In this document: positions 33,171-44,646 of the stretch, piece by piece
How positions within the stretch are numbered: the first letter of the stretch is position 1
Layout: each line of letters begins with the position of its first letter
Source: Sycon ciliatum
Taxonomy: Eukaryota > Porifera > Calcarea > Leucosolenida > Sycettidae
DNA length: 64,000 nt
NCBI RefSeq assembly: GCF_964019385.1
Contig: NC_088649.1
Location: 10,525,025-10,589,024 of the forward strand
Direction of reading: 5' to 3'
Program-made: the position numbers and the translations under genes
The notes under the pieces: generated by a model
Database searches by the model: none
Told to the model about the DNA's origin: nothing
The model's input: the letters and a program-made list of their open reading frames with translations, nothing else

Positions 33171-33996
33171 ATACTCACCAACCAAAAAAATCTCAATCAA
33201 GACGTGCAGAATCCCTAGATTTCTCTCAAACCCAAGGAAAAACAGCTTTTCCCGCCAAAAAATGTTTGACGGCAGTGTACTTTGCGTACAGCACAGTTCG
33301 ACCCTGCAGTGCAGTTTGATCAGTCAGCACACGCCTGTCGGTGCAGATCACGCATGTAACGGAATCACAGCCATTATGTTCCGTAATGCCGTCCCCGGGA
33401 CGCAGGACCCGATCGACAAGACTAGTTTGTTTACATTATTCCATCTATATTGGTTGTTATCACCTGCTATCTCCTCTGGCCCTAATGGGAATGTCGGCAG
33501 GCGCGTGCACCGCGTGGTTTTCTTGGAGCCCGGAAACTACCTTTTTGCGGCCAGCGATATTTTTGCTGCATTCGCAACATGCGGTGCATGCGCGTGCACT
33601 GTCACAGTGTGCGTAGATGCACTTTTCGTGTGAAAGGCAGGGAACGTGTAGTGCAGGTGCCCACCGCTACTGCTGAGTACAGTGTACAATAACATGGACA
33701 GTGATCATGTTGCATTCAGGCACAACCACTACGGTACCGGCGCTAGTGATATGTCCACTCACGCACGATGCAAATAATTTTTGCTGGACTCGACTACGCT
33801 GTACAGTGTACTGTGCTTGTGCAAGGACATCAAAGACAAAGCGCGGACAGTAGGCATGTCGCATATGTCCAAAGTGGAAACAAGTGCTTTCATCTTGGCT
33901 TTGAAGTGGATGCTTTGGTTTTGGACTCGAGTACAAGCGGCTGTCTGTTTTGTTAGTAAATTATTGTTCAGGTTTGTGGTTTTGAGAACAAAGGCA
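33171..33996. other. Unassigned stretch
   Basis: Several medium-length frames exist (33124-33633, 33667-33936 minus) without family similarity. They may be chance frames in GC-balanced DNA. The end may hold the 5' part of the hAT element that follows. Confidence 0.3.
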
Positions 33997-34818
33997 ATGA
34001 GTTTTCAGCAGAAGATTTTGTCCGCTCTCTGGGGAAAAAAAACAGCAGCGGTGCACCCGGAACGACGTGAAATTTCTGACGGAGAGTCGGATTCTTCCGC
34101 CACCGGCACCGGCATTGCTGAAGGCGGCAGCCAAGTTGAAGTTCAAGACTGTGACGAGGCAAGTTTCACAATAGAGGAGGAAACTGCTGATGAGCCCGCT
34201 GCAAAAATATTGACTTTTGGTGAAGATTTTGACTTTTCCGACGTTGGCACACTCTATGATGGCGAGAATTGTTGGTGGAAACTCTGTCCACGCACTGCCC
34301 CTTATAAAACAAAGGTGGCGATCGCCAATCAACACTGGACACCCACCTAACCCTTCTCTTATCCAGTCCGAGTATTTAATAAGAAGCGTCCAACATTCCA
34401 GCCGTCCTGGCAAGATCGTTTTCCTTGGCTTGCCTACTCCAAGAAGCTGGACTCTGTCTTCTGTCTGCCATGCATCCTCTTCACAGCTGTTGGCCAGCAC
34501 CTTGGCCAGTTGTATTACCAGCCTTTTAATAACTGGACGAAGTCGACGGCGGAGTTCACTCGCTATGAAAGCCAGAAAGCTCATGAAACGAGCATGGTGC
34601 GGTTTGCAGATTTCGAGAGGACTGCATCTGGTGAGAAAGCAGACGTGGCAACACAACTGTCCAGCGAACACCAGCGACAAGCTGAGGAAAACATGACTCG
34701 CTTGCGCTCTGTAATATCCACTGTCATGTTCCTAGACAGGCAGAATATCCCACTGTGCCGACATCGGCACGAGGCATCCAAGGACCGCAGGGGACTGAGT
34801 GGAAATCCAGGGAATTGA

Positions 34819-35484
34819 ATGGCCCTCATGAACTTTCGAGCAGAGGCTGGGGATGCGCATGCGACTGGGTCTTTTTACCAAGCACGAGGTGGAAAGTCTG
34901 TGACTTACTGTGGCAGAAGGATTCATAATGATGTGATCCAGTGCTGTGGTGATGAGATTCGCGACTCGCTGGTTAAAGCCATCAATCAAAGCCCCTTCTT
35001 TGCCATACTGGCCGATGAAGCCGCGGACTGCCCAAATAAGGAACAGATGCCACCTGTAGTCCGGTGTGTAGCTGACACTGGTATATGTGAGGATTTTCTT
35101 GGATTCGCGCTGTGTGATAGTGGAACTAGTGGCACCGCACTCGCCCAACTCATCCTTCAGAAACTCGGCGAGTGGGGGCTAAACTTGGACAGTCTTCGAG
35201 CACAAGGCTATAATGGGACTGGCAACATGGCTGGCCGATTGTCAGGGTGTTCAGCAATCATTCGCCAATCATATCCAAAGGCTCTGTATGTCCACTGTTC
35301 AAGCCATTGCCGAAATCTTTGTGTTATCGCAGCCACTAAAATCACACCAGTGTCGAGTATGTGGAGCATCTTGCTAGAAGTTTCCATATTCTTCAAGTAC
35401 TCGCCAAAGCGTCAGGCCAAACTAGAGTCGGTCATCAAAGCCAGCAATGAAGGAGCCACTGTCCGAAAGCTGGTCGACCTCTAG
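34819..35484 (+). pseudogene. hAT-type transposase core (DUF4371-like)
   Basis: The longest open piece of the hAT relic. LADEAAD contains the first catalytic-type acidic residues, CVADTGICEDFLGF matches the DUF4371 core, and GYNGTGNMAGRLSG corresponds to the GQ.YDGAA.MSG motif of ZMYM1-like proteins, including the second acidic position changed to T. Ends at TAG. Confidence 0.7.
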
Positions 35485-35511
35485 AAGTACTGCGCTCATC
35501 ACATTAAAGGC

Positions 35512-35903
35512 TTTCGTGCACCAGCACATCTTCTCCAGGCGTCAGGGGCCCAGCCTCCCCGCCCATCCGACTCGCCACACACAACAGCGCAACTGAACTA
35601 AAAGTTCTACATAATATCTTGACAAGACGAAGACGGACAGACGAGAAGACTGGACACGACAAGGCAAAACTGATAACTAAAGAAAAGGACAAACGTTGCG
35701 GCAGTATATAATGAGCATGCGCACGAAATAATGTTGCACGCGCGACGATGACGTAAGCGTTGCATGGTGTATACATGTACAGAAGACTGCACATGCAACC
35801 AAAACAATGCAACAAAGTCAAGACTAAACCACTACATAATAAAACTAAAGAACAACATAAATAAGCCATGAAAAGTCTTTCACTCTAGACCCGTTGCGCA
35901 ACA
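35512..35903 (-). repeat. LTR of the TRIM-like element, left
   Basis: Starts TTTCGTGCACC and ends TTGCGCAACA in plus-strand reading. Same length as the right LTR. Confidence 0.9.
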
Positions 35904-36279
35904 TACTCCCCGCCAAAGACCTTTTCAAGGCTCAAGGAGGCTCCAAACTGTACTACATATAATCTATGCTGCACGCATAGATAATCTAAGACTCACAAAT
36001 GGCAAAATAAATAATAACAAATGAACGATCAATAGAAAATACAAACGGAAGTCAGCTTCCCAACTGTCACCAGGCACCAGCAAATCAAGGCAATAAACTA
36101 CAGTCAACATCCGACCCATCACCAGGCCAGGCACAAACAATTAACCTACGGGGCCAACAATACATCCGACCTATCACCAGGCCAGGCACCAACACATCGA
36201 GTACAGATCACACAAATCGAGCAAATCAAAACTACAAACTTGTACAACAAATCAAAGCGGGAGCACCTTCTAAACTCCT

Positions 36280-36965
36280 TCACACTCATGGCGGGTTATT
36301 TGTTCACGATGCGTTTTCCTTCGTACCCTCCATGTCCTTCTTCTTGTCGTCGAGAACAGCGCCCCGCAGGGTTCCTCCACTGTGGACGACCGTACCGTGG
36401 GTTATTTGATTTCAATGCGTTTTCCTTCACACCGTCCTTGTCGTCGGATTCAAGCAGCTCCCTCGGAGGTCACACAATCCCAGGTACAAACTGCGGACAA
36501 CGGCGCAGCTCCCTCGTTGGTCACTCGTCCACTCGTGCACGGTGCAAACTGCCTCCCAACGACGTAGACGTACAAATGGTTATTTGATTTAGATGCGTTT
36601 TCCTTCGCACCGTCCTTGTCGTCAGACTAAAGCAGCTCCCTTGGAGGTCACACAATCCCAGGTACAAACTGCGGACAACGGCGCAGCTCCCTCGTTGGTC
36701 ACTCGTCCACTCGTGCACGGTGCAAACTGTCTCCCAACGACGTAGACGTACAAATGGTTATTTGATTTCGATGCGTTTTCCTTCGCACCGTCCTTGTCGT
36801 CGGACTAAAGCAGCTCCCTCGGAGGTCACACAACCCCAGGTACAAACTGCGGACAACGACGCAGCTCCCTCGTTGGTCACTCGTCCACGCATGCACGGTG
36901 CAAACTGCCTCCCAACGACGTAGACGTACTAATGGTTATTTGTTCTCGATGCGTTTTCCTTCGCA
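36280..36965. repeat. Tandem repeat of about 178 bp inside the TRIM-like element
   Basis: The unit begins near GGTTATTTGATTTCGATGCG and contains CAGCTCCCTCGGAGGTCACA and CGTCCACTCGTGCACGGTGC. Units start near 36399, 36577, 36755 and 36933 (the last partial), with an older divergent unit before them. Each unit is itself built from a doubled CAGCTCCCTCG half. Confidence 0.85.
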
Positions 36966-37018
36966 CCGGAGTTCCTGCAAGTTCCTCGTCTTCCTGACAA
37001 TCCTGGCGTGGTCGCCAA

Positions 37019-37410
37019 TTTCGTGCACCAGCACATCTTCTCCAGGCGTCAGGGTCCCAGCCTCCCCGCCCATCCGACTCGCTACACACAACAGCGCAAC
37101 TGAACTAAAAGTTCTACATAATATCTTGACAAGACGAAGACGGACAGACGAGAAGACTGGACACGACAAGGCAAAACTGATAACTAAAGAAAAGGACAAA
37201 CGTTGCGGCAGTATATAATGAGCATGCGCACGAAATAATGTTGCACGCGCGACGATGACGTAAGCGTTGCATGGTGTATACATGTACAGAAGACTGCACA
37301 TGCAACCAAAACAATGCAACAAAGTCAAGACTAAACCACTACATAATAAAACTAAAGAACAACATAAATAAGCCATGAAAAGTCTTTCACTCTAGACCCG
37401 TTGCGCAACA
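37019..37410 (-). repeat. LTR of the TRIM-like element, right
   Basis: 392 bp, near-identical to 35512-35903. Confidence 0.9.
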
Positions 37411-37611
37411 AAGGCTTTGTACGAGGATGTCGTGACAACCTTTGAAGATATCAGCAGAGGTGCACGACCTGAGTGGAATACAGAATCTCAAAGTGCTGCC
37501 TCATCACTCCTCAGGTCGATCACTAGCTTTGAGTTCATCATGGCATTCATAGTCACTGGTCGCATCATGGCACCCTTGCATTTATTGGCAATCGCACTGC
37601 AGTCCTCATCT

Positions 37612-38960
37612 CTGGACATCATGGGCCTTGCGGACTTCCTCAATTGTTGGTGGCATAGCGAGTTCTGCATCGGTATTCCGTTGGGGGATGCTGGTAAGCG
37701 CATCATTGTCAACATCATTGATGACGTTTAGCACAGTCTGAAAATGCTCACCCCAGCGTTCATGGGTCTCCGCGATAGGGACACACTCGTCACCATTGGC
37801 TTTCTTGATTCGAGTTGAGAGAGTTGGTATCAGTCCTTTAGTGGCATGATGTATGTTGCAAATGCACTCCCACGCACCCCGTTCGCCATGACACCAGCGC
37901 ATAGCAGCTTCAGCATTGAGTTCAAGAAATCTACGCTTGGCTTGTCGAACTACTGCACGAGATTCACTACGTGCGCGCTGGTACGCTGTCCGGTCAGAGT
38001 TGCGCTTTGATGACTGTCACTTCTTATACAATATATCACGTTTGCGAAGAAGATGCTCGATGTCTCCCTTCGCCAGTTCAAACCAGTCTTTCTTCGCACG
38101 GCGCGCGGCTCCAAGGCAATAGTCCGCAATGTCTAATGTACAGGACTTTAGTTTCGTCCACTTCTCCTCAATATTACCGGTGGCCCACCACGATTTCTCC
38201 AGCTTGTCCTCCAAAGCATCGCTTAGCTGCTGTCCGGCTTGGTCAGTGGTTTCACGTGCACCATCAGCACAGGGGCGCAGAGATCTTACATCAAGGAGCA
38301 CGCGCTTTGGAGCAGTTCTTGGAAACCGGACAACGCGTTTTAGACGAACTTCATGGACACCAACGAATGGTCCGTATCACACTCTGCACTGGTGATGACA
38401 CCGCAGTCGAAGCAGAAGGCGCGGTGGTGAGCAGGCACTATGCAATAATCAATGCAGTGGCGTGCCTTTGTGCCGGGATGCTACCAGGTGTACTTAGCGC
38501 AGCGGCCTTTCTGGAACCAGGTGTTGCAAGCCAAACATTCACTTCTAGCAAGAAATGACAGCAGCTCCTCTCCAGAGAAATTGAGCTGGCCGACCCCATG
38601 AGGACCACGAACATTCCACCACAGGTCTTGCGAGGCTCCAGTGCCGATACGAGAATTGAAGTCACCGACTAGTACAAACTGATGCGAGTCTGGCGCGTGA
38701 GAAATAAAGTCCTGCAACTGATCATAAAACTTATTCTTCTCAGCACGGGGTCTTGAGAACGTAGGTGCATACGCAGATGCAACATGCAGCCACTGAACAC
38801 GCTTGCCACAAACAAACGCCAAACGAGCTGCGATGAGTCTGGATCCAAGCGCTGTCCACTGGCAGCCACCAGCCTCGAACGCACGACGACGCAATCCACG
38901 GAGCACCAGAGCAACACCTTCGCCGCGAGTGTGACTTTCGTACATACATACATTCATTCA
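37612..38960 (-). mobile_element. LINE with APE endonuclease, 5' part, minus strand
   Basis: Reads from right to left. The APE endonuclease (38481-38957) shows GEGVALVLRGLRRRAFEAGG, then the catalytic-type VLVGDFNSRIG block and ELLSFLARSECLACNTWFQK. A linker (38017-38301) carries WTKLKSCTLDIADYCLG, and a pre-RT segment reads ARSESRAVVRQAKRRFLELN, then THERWGEHFQTVLNV near 37740-37800. The frames are interrupted in places, for example before 38481 and after 38017. It lacks the RT itself and stops at the hAT relic boundary near 37612-37620. LINEs usually lose their 5' end, so a 5' piece without the 3' end points to a later rearrangement. Confidence 0.7.
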
Positions 38961-38978
38961 TAAATACATAATTATATA

Positions 38979-39304
38979 CAAAAAGAATAGAATGGGATGC
39001 GGAGCTTGGGTTGGCTGTGACTCAGAGTTTCACGCGTGGCGATCATCAGACAGCAATGATTCTAAAAACTCAATGAATGTTCTTGATATAGTGTGGTAAG
39101 GTGCTGGTGGAATCAGAGACTTTAAGCGCAAATAAGGTCAAGCGGTTATTCTATGCATGTACTTGCAAGATCAGCGCCAGACATCAGGTGTTATCCTGGT
39201 TTATGTAACTGGAGGTGTGAAGTTAGGTGTGAAGTTAGATAGGTAGAATTTCACAGCCACAGTCACAGCTAACCCAAGCTCCATATCCCATTCTATTCTT
39301 TTTG
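38979..39304. mobile_element. MITE with CAAAAAGAATAG ends (326 bp)
   Basis: The ends are CAAAAAGAATAGAATGGGAT and ATCCCATTCTATTCTTTTTG, and the inverted match continues through GGAGCTTGGGTTRGCTGTGAC. TA flanks both sides (38977-38978 and 39305-39306). Non-coding. It lies just upstream of the LINE endonuclease start. Confidence 0.82.
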
Positions 39305-39374
39305 TATGAAGCTCTGCACCCCGGTGCATTGAGCACTCTTTCGAGGACCTCACCCAACTTTCCGTGTGTAACTA

Positions 39375-39752
39375 TATACATACAGCTGTGGCAAGTGAAA
39401 TCCGACACTTGGCATAAGGGACTGCACCATGCAGTCTGCAGCCCCTGCAGCCCTGCATACGTACAGTACATGTGTCACATACAACTTTATCTGTCTGATG
39501 ACAAAACTCGTACTCATCACACTCAAGGTTCAAAAGGCGCTGGAAAAAATGAATAGGGATTGGATACCAATACTCCTTATGTGAACCATGTTTGTGAACT
39601 GTGTGTATCTACGCTGTGACCTTTCAATCTGGTTGGGATGCATACAGCTCTATAGTACAAATTAGGTGCAGTCCATTACATCACTGGTGTCCATTTGTGG
39701 CGCTGTCCCCTATGGCAAGTGTCGGATTTCACATGCCACAACTGTACATACA
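39375..39752. repeat. Inverted repeat pair, arms about 45 bp
   Basis: CAGCTGTGGCAAGTGAAATC at about 39380 matches the complement of the segment ending TGCCACAACTG near 39740. Both arms extend through CCGACACTTGCC-type sequence to GTATGTATA-type ends. Probably another miniature element or a foldback unit; its exact ends are unclear. Confidence 0.5.
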
Positions 39753-40005
39753 TACATACATCTTGATCTTGATCCTGCTGCCAAGTCTGCCTACGCAGCA
39801 CCCCGAAGGGATAGGTCAAATGGTTATAGTCACCCTGCTGCATCGGTGGCGTGTCCGGCCGCTAGTCGAGCGGAAGGTCCGGTGACAGGCGGATCACTCC
39901 AGGGGTGGTGCCGCTGTAGTTTGGATGTCTGTCAGTTTGCACATGTGTCGAGTCCTTCCGCTGATGGACGTGAAGGTCCGGTGGCATACAAGGCACTGAC
40001 ATGTC
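39753..40005. other. Unassigned, ends in target duplication of BEL/Pao 2
   Basis: Contains CCGGCCGCTAGTCGAGCGG, a short palindrome-like motif, but no gene. ATGTC at 40001-40005 is the target duplication. Confidence 0.35.
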
Positions 40006-40246
40006 TGTTGTGAACCCTCTGGTTCTCGTAAGTTGTCAGGATCGAACGACCACACGGCACGAGGACAACTATTGAATCTTAACGGTATAATATTATTTCA
40101 CTTGATCGAATATAATAACTAACACTAATATCACCAGCTATGTATAGCATGCACAAACAGCGTCAGTGTCGAGATACAACATTGCAACGAATACACTGTC
40201 ACAAGCGACAAGGCCTTTCCCACTCGAGAACTGGTGGTTTGTAACA
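40006..40246 (-). repeat. 3' LTR of BEL/Pao 2
   Basis: Left LTR. Purine run on the minus strand (CCCTTTGGCGGGGAGAA, about 40247-40265) lies directly inside it. Confidence 0.88.
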
Positions 40247-40294
40247 TTCTCCCCGCCAAAGGGCTTCTCACCGCCGTACACCAACTCACGCAAG

Positions 40295-41310
40295 TCAAAA
40301 ATGATCCGGGGCTCTGACTACGCGCCCAGAACACGTAATCTCCTGCTGCGGTGGTGGTGGTGGTGGTACCGGTGCTGACTGTTCAGACGCTGGCTGCTGC
40401 TGGACGATAGCAGGTTGTGCGGCACCAGGAGGCCCAGGAGCCACGTCCTGTGACAACACTGCTAACGGCACCAGCCTCTGGATCGGCCGCAACATGGTAC
40501 TGGTACTCAACTTAACCTTGGCAACACGACGCTTGCCATCTCGACCGGGGAATAGCTCGACTATCCGTTCCAATCACCAGAACTGCTTGCGTTTGGTGTC
40601 ATCGAGAACAAAGACATCACCCCCAGCTAAAGGGCACAACATGGTCTGTTGGTGCTTGTTCAGCTGACTTAGGATTTCACCTCCCAACGATTCTTGACAT
40701 GCTGCAGGGTCCGACTGAGGTAGCACAATCTCGATGACATCTGCGTAGCGTCCAGGGTACCTGCTGGCTTCTCTGACGACATCCAGATGTTACCCATCAT
40801 CATTGCAGGGGTTACTGGTGGCTCATCCAGACTATCACACACAAGTCAGCGGATGACTATTCACCACTGCTTCAACTTCACACAAGAGGGTCTCGCGCTC
40901 CTGGACCTTCAGAAACGCTGTGCCCATTACCTTCTTCAAGGCACTTTTCACCGTACCAACCATTCGCTCATGGAAGCCTCCATGACGGTGCAGCTGCAGG
41001 ATTGAACATCCATGGCACACTCAGTTTGTCAGATGCCGCCTTGAACGTTTTAGCGTTGTCAGACCGGATTCGAGACGGCAAACTACGTCTCGCGACAAAC
41101 TTCCGAAATGCCATCAAGAATGACTCAGTACTTTTAAAAACTATCGACCACCAATGTGACCCATACCTTCTGAGATGACTCACCACGGCGCACGTACAAC
41201 GGACCAGACAGTTGATACCGGTAGTTGCGAACGGCCTCTCGTGAACAACTCGGTCTTCTGGCAGCAGCGGGCAGACTTCTGAGGCAGCCTTAGCCTTTTA
41301 GTGGCGGCAT
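40295..41310 (-). pseudogene. BEL/Pao 2 integrase region
   Basis: DUF5641-like end (ELFPGRDGKRRVAKVKLST, 40500-40560), integrase core pieces (FRKFVARRSLPSRIRSDNAK near 41060-41110, and HGGFHERMVGTVKSALKKV near 40930-40990) and a zinc-binding region further right. Same order as in BEL/Pao 1. Part of a broken element. Confidence 0.85.
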
Positions 41311-41499
41311 ATAACACATCGCTGAGTAATGTTGCGTAGCGCTCGTCGACCGCCGATAATCCAGAATTTCTGACAGATGTACGACAAGACCCCTTCTACA
41401 ACTTTGGTGCATCCTTTCGACGTGCGTTTTCTCCAACAGCAACTCGGTCAGATGATGCTTGCCTATAAGAGCTAGGTGCTTGGCTCCATACGCCAACTC

Positions 41500-43320
41500 G
41501 CTGTGCTGGAGCCGTCCTCCGGCTCTGAGCACCAGATGCTCATCCAGAAACGGTGCAAGCTGATACACCTTTGACCCAGGTTTCACTGGTTGACCTTGCT
41601 TGATCAGTCCAAGATTCTCAGCAAAACATTCAGCTTGAACGATACAGTACAATACATTGTCTGCTGCGAAGTAGAGTTCAGCACGAGGCTCAGTGTGCTT
41701 CCACTACAACATCTGAGTCACCATGCCCTGTGCCCTCGACCACTTACTGAATCGGAGCCACCATTCATTATCAGATTCTCGACTACAGGTGGTGGCTGAC
41801 ACTTGCACTTCTACACTGCACTCATCAGTAGGGGCGGTTGAGGATGCGGTGGGCTAGTCACTGGGCTCTGTGATCCAGGTTGGTCTGCCCATCCAGAACG
41901 GACTACGGATCCGCTGTGCACTACTCCCACGTGACGGCAAATCTGCTGGGTTGTGAAGGCCCGGGCAATGGTTCCACACAATGCCGACCTTCTTCGATAT
42001 CTCTTGGACTTGACAGACGCGGTTAGCCACAAAGGTTTTCCATTTGTATGATGGATTACTGATCCAATGGACTGTTGTGAGACTGTCAGTCCAGCCACAG
42101 ACTTGCGTGACGGTCACATGCAGCTGCTTTGCCACAAGCTCAGCATAGCGAGGCACTAGACATACTGCTTGTAACTCAAGGCGGGCTAACGTGGGCGGAG
42201 ACACCAGTGCCACTTTGGCCTTGGCAAATACAAGGTGCGACTGTTTATTGACGACTGCATACAAAGAACATCCAAACGCTTTCTCACTGGCATCTGCAAA
42301 GGCATGAAGCGCAATGGGCATGTCAAGATTGCAGCAAATCCAACGTGGTATGTCAATGCTCACCACTTTGGCCAACTCTCCCCACCATTGCGCACATGCC
42401 GCTGCGATGTCACCAGGCAACTTATCATCCCAGTCGCCACTGAATTTCCAGGCGTGCTGTAGCAGTATCTTTCCCGGCACAACTGCAGGTGCTGTTAGAG
42501 AGGATCAAACACTGATGCAACACACTTAAGCCGTGTCCAAACAGGCGGCCTATCGGACTCGCCTAGCGCTGCTATGCTGAGCAAGTCATCACTGGTTTGC
42601 CATTTCAGACCGAGGACTTTATCTCTGGATCGCACGGTATTTCATTGCCTCACCACTTGCGGAACTCCATGCCAGCATCTGTAAGCACACGCACGCTGAG
42701 CTCTTGCATCTTCTTGGCTTCTGGGGCATTTGAGACACTAGAAACCAAATCGTCAACGTAGAAACTCGTGAGCACGAGATCAATACGGTCTTGCTCTTTG
42801 TGTGCGTACAGCACACGTAGCTCCTTCAAGCAATGCTGAATCACCGCAGTAAGCATGTATGGCGAGCAATTTACGCCAAATGGCAGTTTCGTTAGCCTCC
42901 AGGTTAACATTTTGTCGCTGTCACTTCGACCGAGCCACAGGAAACGCAGGTACGGACGGTCTTCGGGATTAACCGACCATGAAGAAAGCCTTGCGGATGT
43001 CCGCTTGCAGCGCACTCTTATAGCCACGGAATCATAATAGCGTACCCGAGACTCGGCAATAGCGATGGTCCAGGGTCAACCATGTCGTTGAACGACATCG
43101 CCGTCGCCGAGGCATTCGGAACACCGCTCTCAACTTAGTGGTTGCAGCGTGCTCACGGAATACACCATGATGCGGTACATGGTTACCAGCATCGCTCTCA
43201 CATGGCTTCAAGTCAATTGCTCCAACCTCGTAGTATTCCCTGATCAGCACATCATCATAGAGCATATGCTTCCCATTCCCCTTTAGCTTTTCCAGAAGCC
43301 GCGTTGCGATGACTCTAGCT
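41500..43320 (-). pseudogene. BEL/Pao 2 RT and RNase H region
   Basis: RNase H (ALHAFADASEKAFGCSLYAV near 42290-42240; CPGLHNPADLPSRG near 41930) and RT (LPFGVNCSPYMLTAVIQHCL near 42880-42830; FYVDDLVSSVSNAP near 42760-42720). Closely similar to BEL/Pao 1. Part of a broken element. Confidence 0.87.
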
Positions 43321-43699
43321 TGAGCATAGTTATCCGTTGGGCGGCGCTCATTTCGCCACAAGAGACCCACTTGGTACCCGCTGCCCTGGCGACAAAGCGG
43401 GAAAGATGGCAAATGCTGATGTTGTTCTGGAGGTTCATCCAACTGCCATAGCTTGTCGATGTGGGCTGTGACACATGACACGGTCAACGGCTGACTGTTT
43501 CGACTGGGTGCGGACGCTTGACCAGATAATACACTACCGATCTCTGTGTTCCACACAGTCTCGCCATTGACTTCTTCCTTGCTGTGCAGTATCGTGTTGA
43601 TATTGTCTGCACCAATCAGCATGTGTATTTCATCTGATGTCCCTGGCTGAGGCTTGTCACTCTGCTCTACTCCCCAACTGTGCCACTGAGCAATGGTCT

Positions 43700-44069
43700 A
43701 CAGACTTGCTCACTTCAGATCTAGCTCTAGCGTTGGTTTCACGAACGAGCGTACCGGAATGCTAGTGGAGCTACCCTGGATCGTGATGGTGTATTTATCC
43801 ATGCGCTGTTGGGTGGGTTTCGCGCCGAACGGCTTCACCTCTACATTTTCAACACCAACGTGTTCTGCATCGATTGCTGACACCAACGCTGAAGTCACAA
43901 CTGACGCCTCAGCACCCGAGTCCAGGAAGACGCGAACCTTCGCCGTTCGAGTTCTTCCCTCAACTCGTGCCACTCCGGTCATCAGCCGCACACTTGCTGA
44001 GTCTAGACAGCACGATCCAACCTTCCTTTCCATTGCTATCTCAGTCGGTGTCTCCCGGCGGTAACCTGC
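43700..44069 (-). pseudogene. BEL/Pao 2 retropepsin region
   Basis: VRVFLDSGAEASVVTSALVS holds the aspartic-protease DSGA core near 43910-43930, followed by VKPFGAKPTQQRMDKYTITI. The right edge meets the Polinton-like insertion at the duplicated TCCATC (44070-44075). Confidence 0.85.
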
Positions 44070-44075
44070 TCCATC

Positions 44076-44391
44076 AGTAGTATAGTGCGGTAGGGGTTCT
44101 GGGACAAAAGTGACCTTTGACCCCTGACTGCCAAATAAGGAAAAATAGTCCATATATGGCAGATGACCTTTGACCTTTGAGTTGACCTTTGACCTTTGAG
44201 CTGCCATATAAGGCTGAATAGTCCATATATGGAAGATGTCATTTGACCTTTGACCTTTGTTGTGACATTTGACCTTTCCATATAAGGATGAATAGTCCAT
44301 ATATGGAATATGTCATTTGACCGTTGACCTTTGCTGTGACCTTTGACCTTTCCAAATAAGGATGATTGGTCCATATAAGGAATGTGTACCT
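44076..44391. repeat. Left terminal inverted repeat of the Polinton-like element
   Basis: Pairs with 52812-53116. It is made of alternating TGACCTTTGACCT direct repeats and CCATATATGG-type palindromes. It stops where the SINE starts. Confidence 0.9.
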
Positions 44392-44642
44392 GGTTCAAGT
44401 CCTGCCTGGGAGCGGTTTTTCCAGCCGTGCTGCTACCCACAGTCAACTGGGAACTTGTGGCCAGACACAAGGGGTACATGGATGCAGCTAATGGGGTCGT
44501 TTTCGGCACGTGTGCCAGTGGTTGTGAGACTTGCCCACTCACCTCCCACCGTTAGGCGATGCATCTGCCGCTAGGGTTTATCGGGTGTTAACGGCCGTCG
44601 TGAGTTCCCTTCGGGAACGGACACGATAATTTACTTTTTTTT
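44392..44642 (+). mobile_element. SINE copy 2 (5'-short), left arm of a palindrome
   Basis: Starts at GTACCTGGTTCAAGTCC (B box) and runs to the TTTACTTTTTT tail. Its sequence variants (TTTTCGGCACGTGTG, GGTTTATCGGGTGTTAACGG) match the minus-strand copy at 46891-47210 and differ from the copy at 31300. It is fused directly to the Polinton terminal repeat without its own head. Confidence 0.85.
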
Positions 44643-44646
44643 TTAA

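Larger units (their letters stand above)
35512..37410 (-). mobile_element. Small non-coding LTR element (TRIM-like), BEL-type primer site
   Basis: Two 392-bp LTRs (35512-35903 and 37019-37410) bound an internal segment of about 1.1 kb without genes. AAGGC is duplicated on both sides (35507-35511 and 37411-37415). On the minus strand the LTR begins TGTTGCGCAACGGG. A purine run (GGTCTTTGGCGGGGAGTA) precedes it, and TTGGCGACCACGCCAGGAT follows the other LTR at about 37000-37018. The same 19-base primer site occurs in BEL/Pao 1, so BEL/Pao enzymes probably moved it. The LTRs are nearly identical. It never coded for proteins as far as the sequence shows. Confidence 0.88.
33997..37619 (+). mobile_element. 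hAT transposon relic (ZMYM1/DUF4371-like), split by a small LTR element
   Basis: Ordered transposase pieces run along the plus strand. First comes an acidic N-terminus (MSFQQKILSALWGKK), then a TTF-type zinc finger (FPWLAYSKKLDSVFCLPCILF region, about 34415-34480). Next is the DUF4371-type catalytic region (FFAILADEAADCPNKEQM at about 35000, GYNGTGNMAGRLSG at 35207-35248, HCSSHCRNL at about 35296). After the inserted element it resumes as KALYEDVVTTFEDISRG, and it stops being recognisable near 37619 (LHLLAIALQSSSLDI). One frame carries in-frame stops at TAA 34348-34350, TGA 34816-34818 and TAG 35482-35484, and the frame changes before the insertion point. The C-terminal dimerisation domain and terminal repeats were not found. 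The relic is non-functional. Confidence 0.75.

Noticed and set aside
33124-33633. 169-codon plus-strand frame
   Set aside because: Starts in a LINE remnant and shows no consistent domain; probably chance.
34219-34680. Long minus-strand frame 33961-34680
   Set aside because: Shadow of the hAT transposase coding on the plus strand.
36280-36965. Possible CRISPR-like array
   Set aside because: Units are contiguous with no unique spacers, and the sequence is inside an LTR element of an animal genome.
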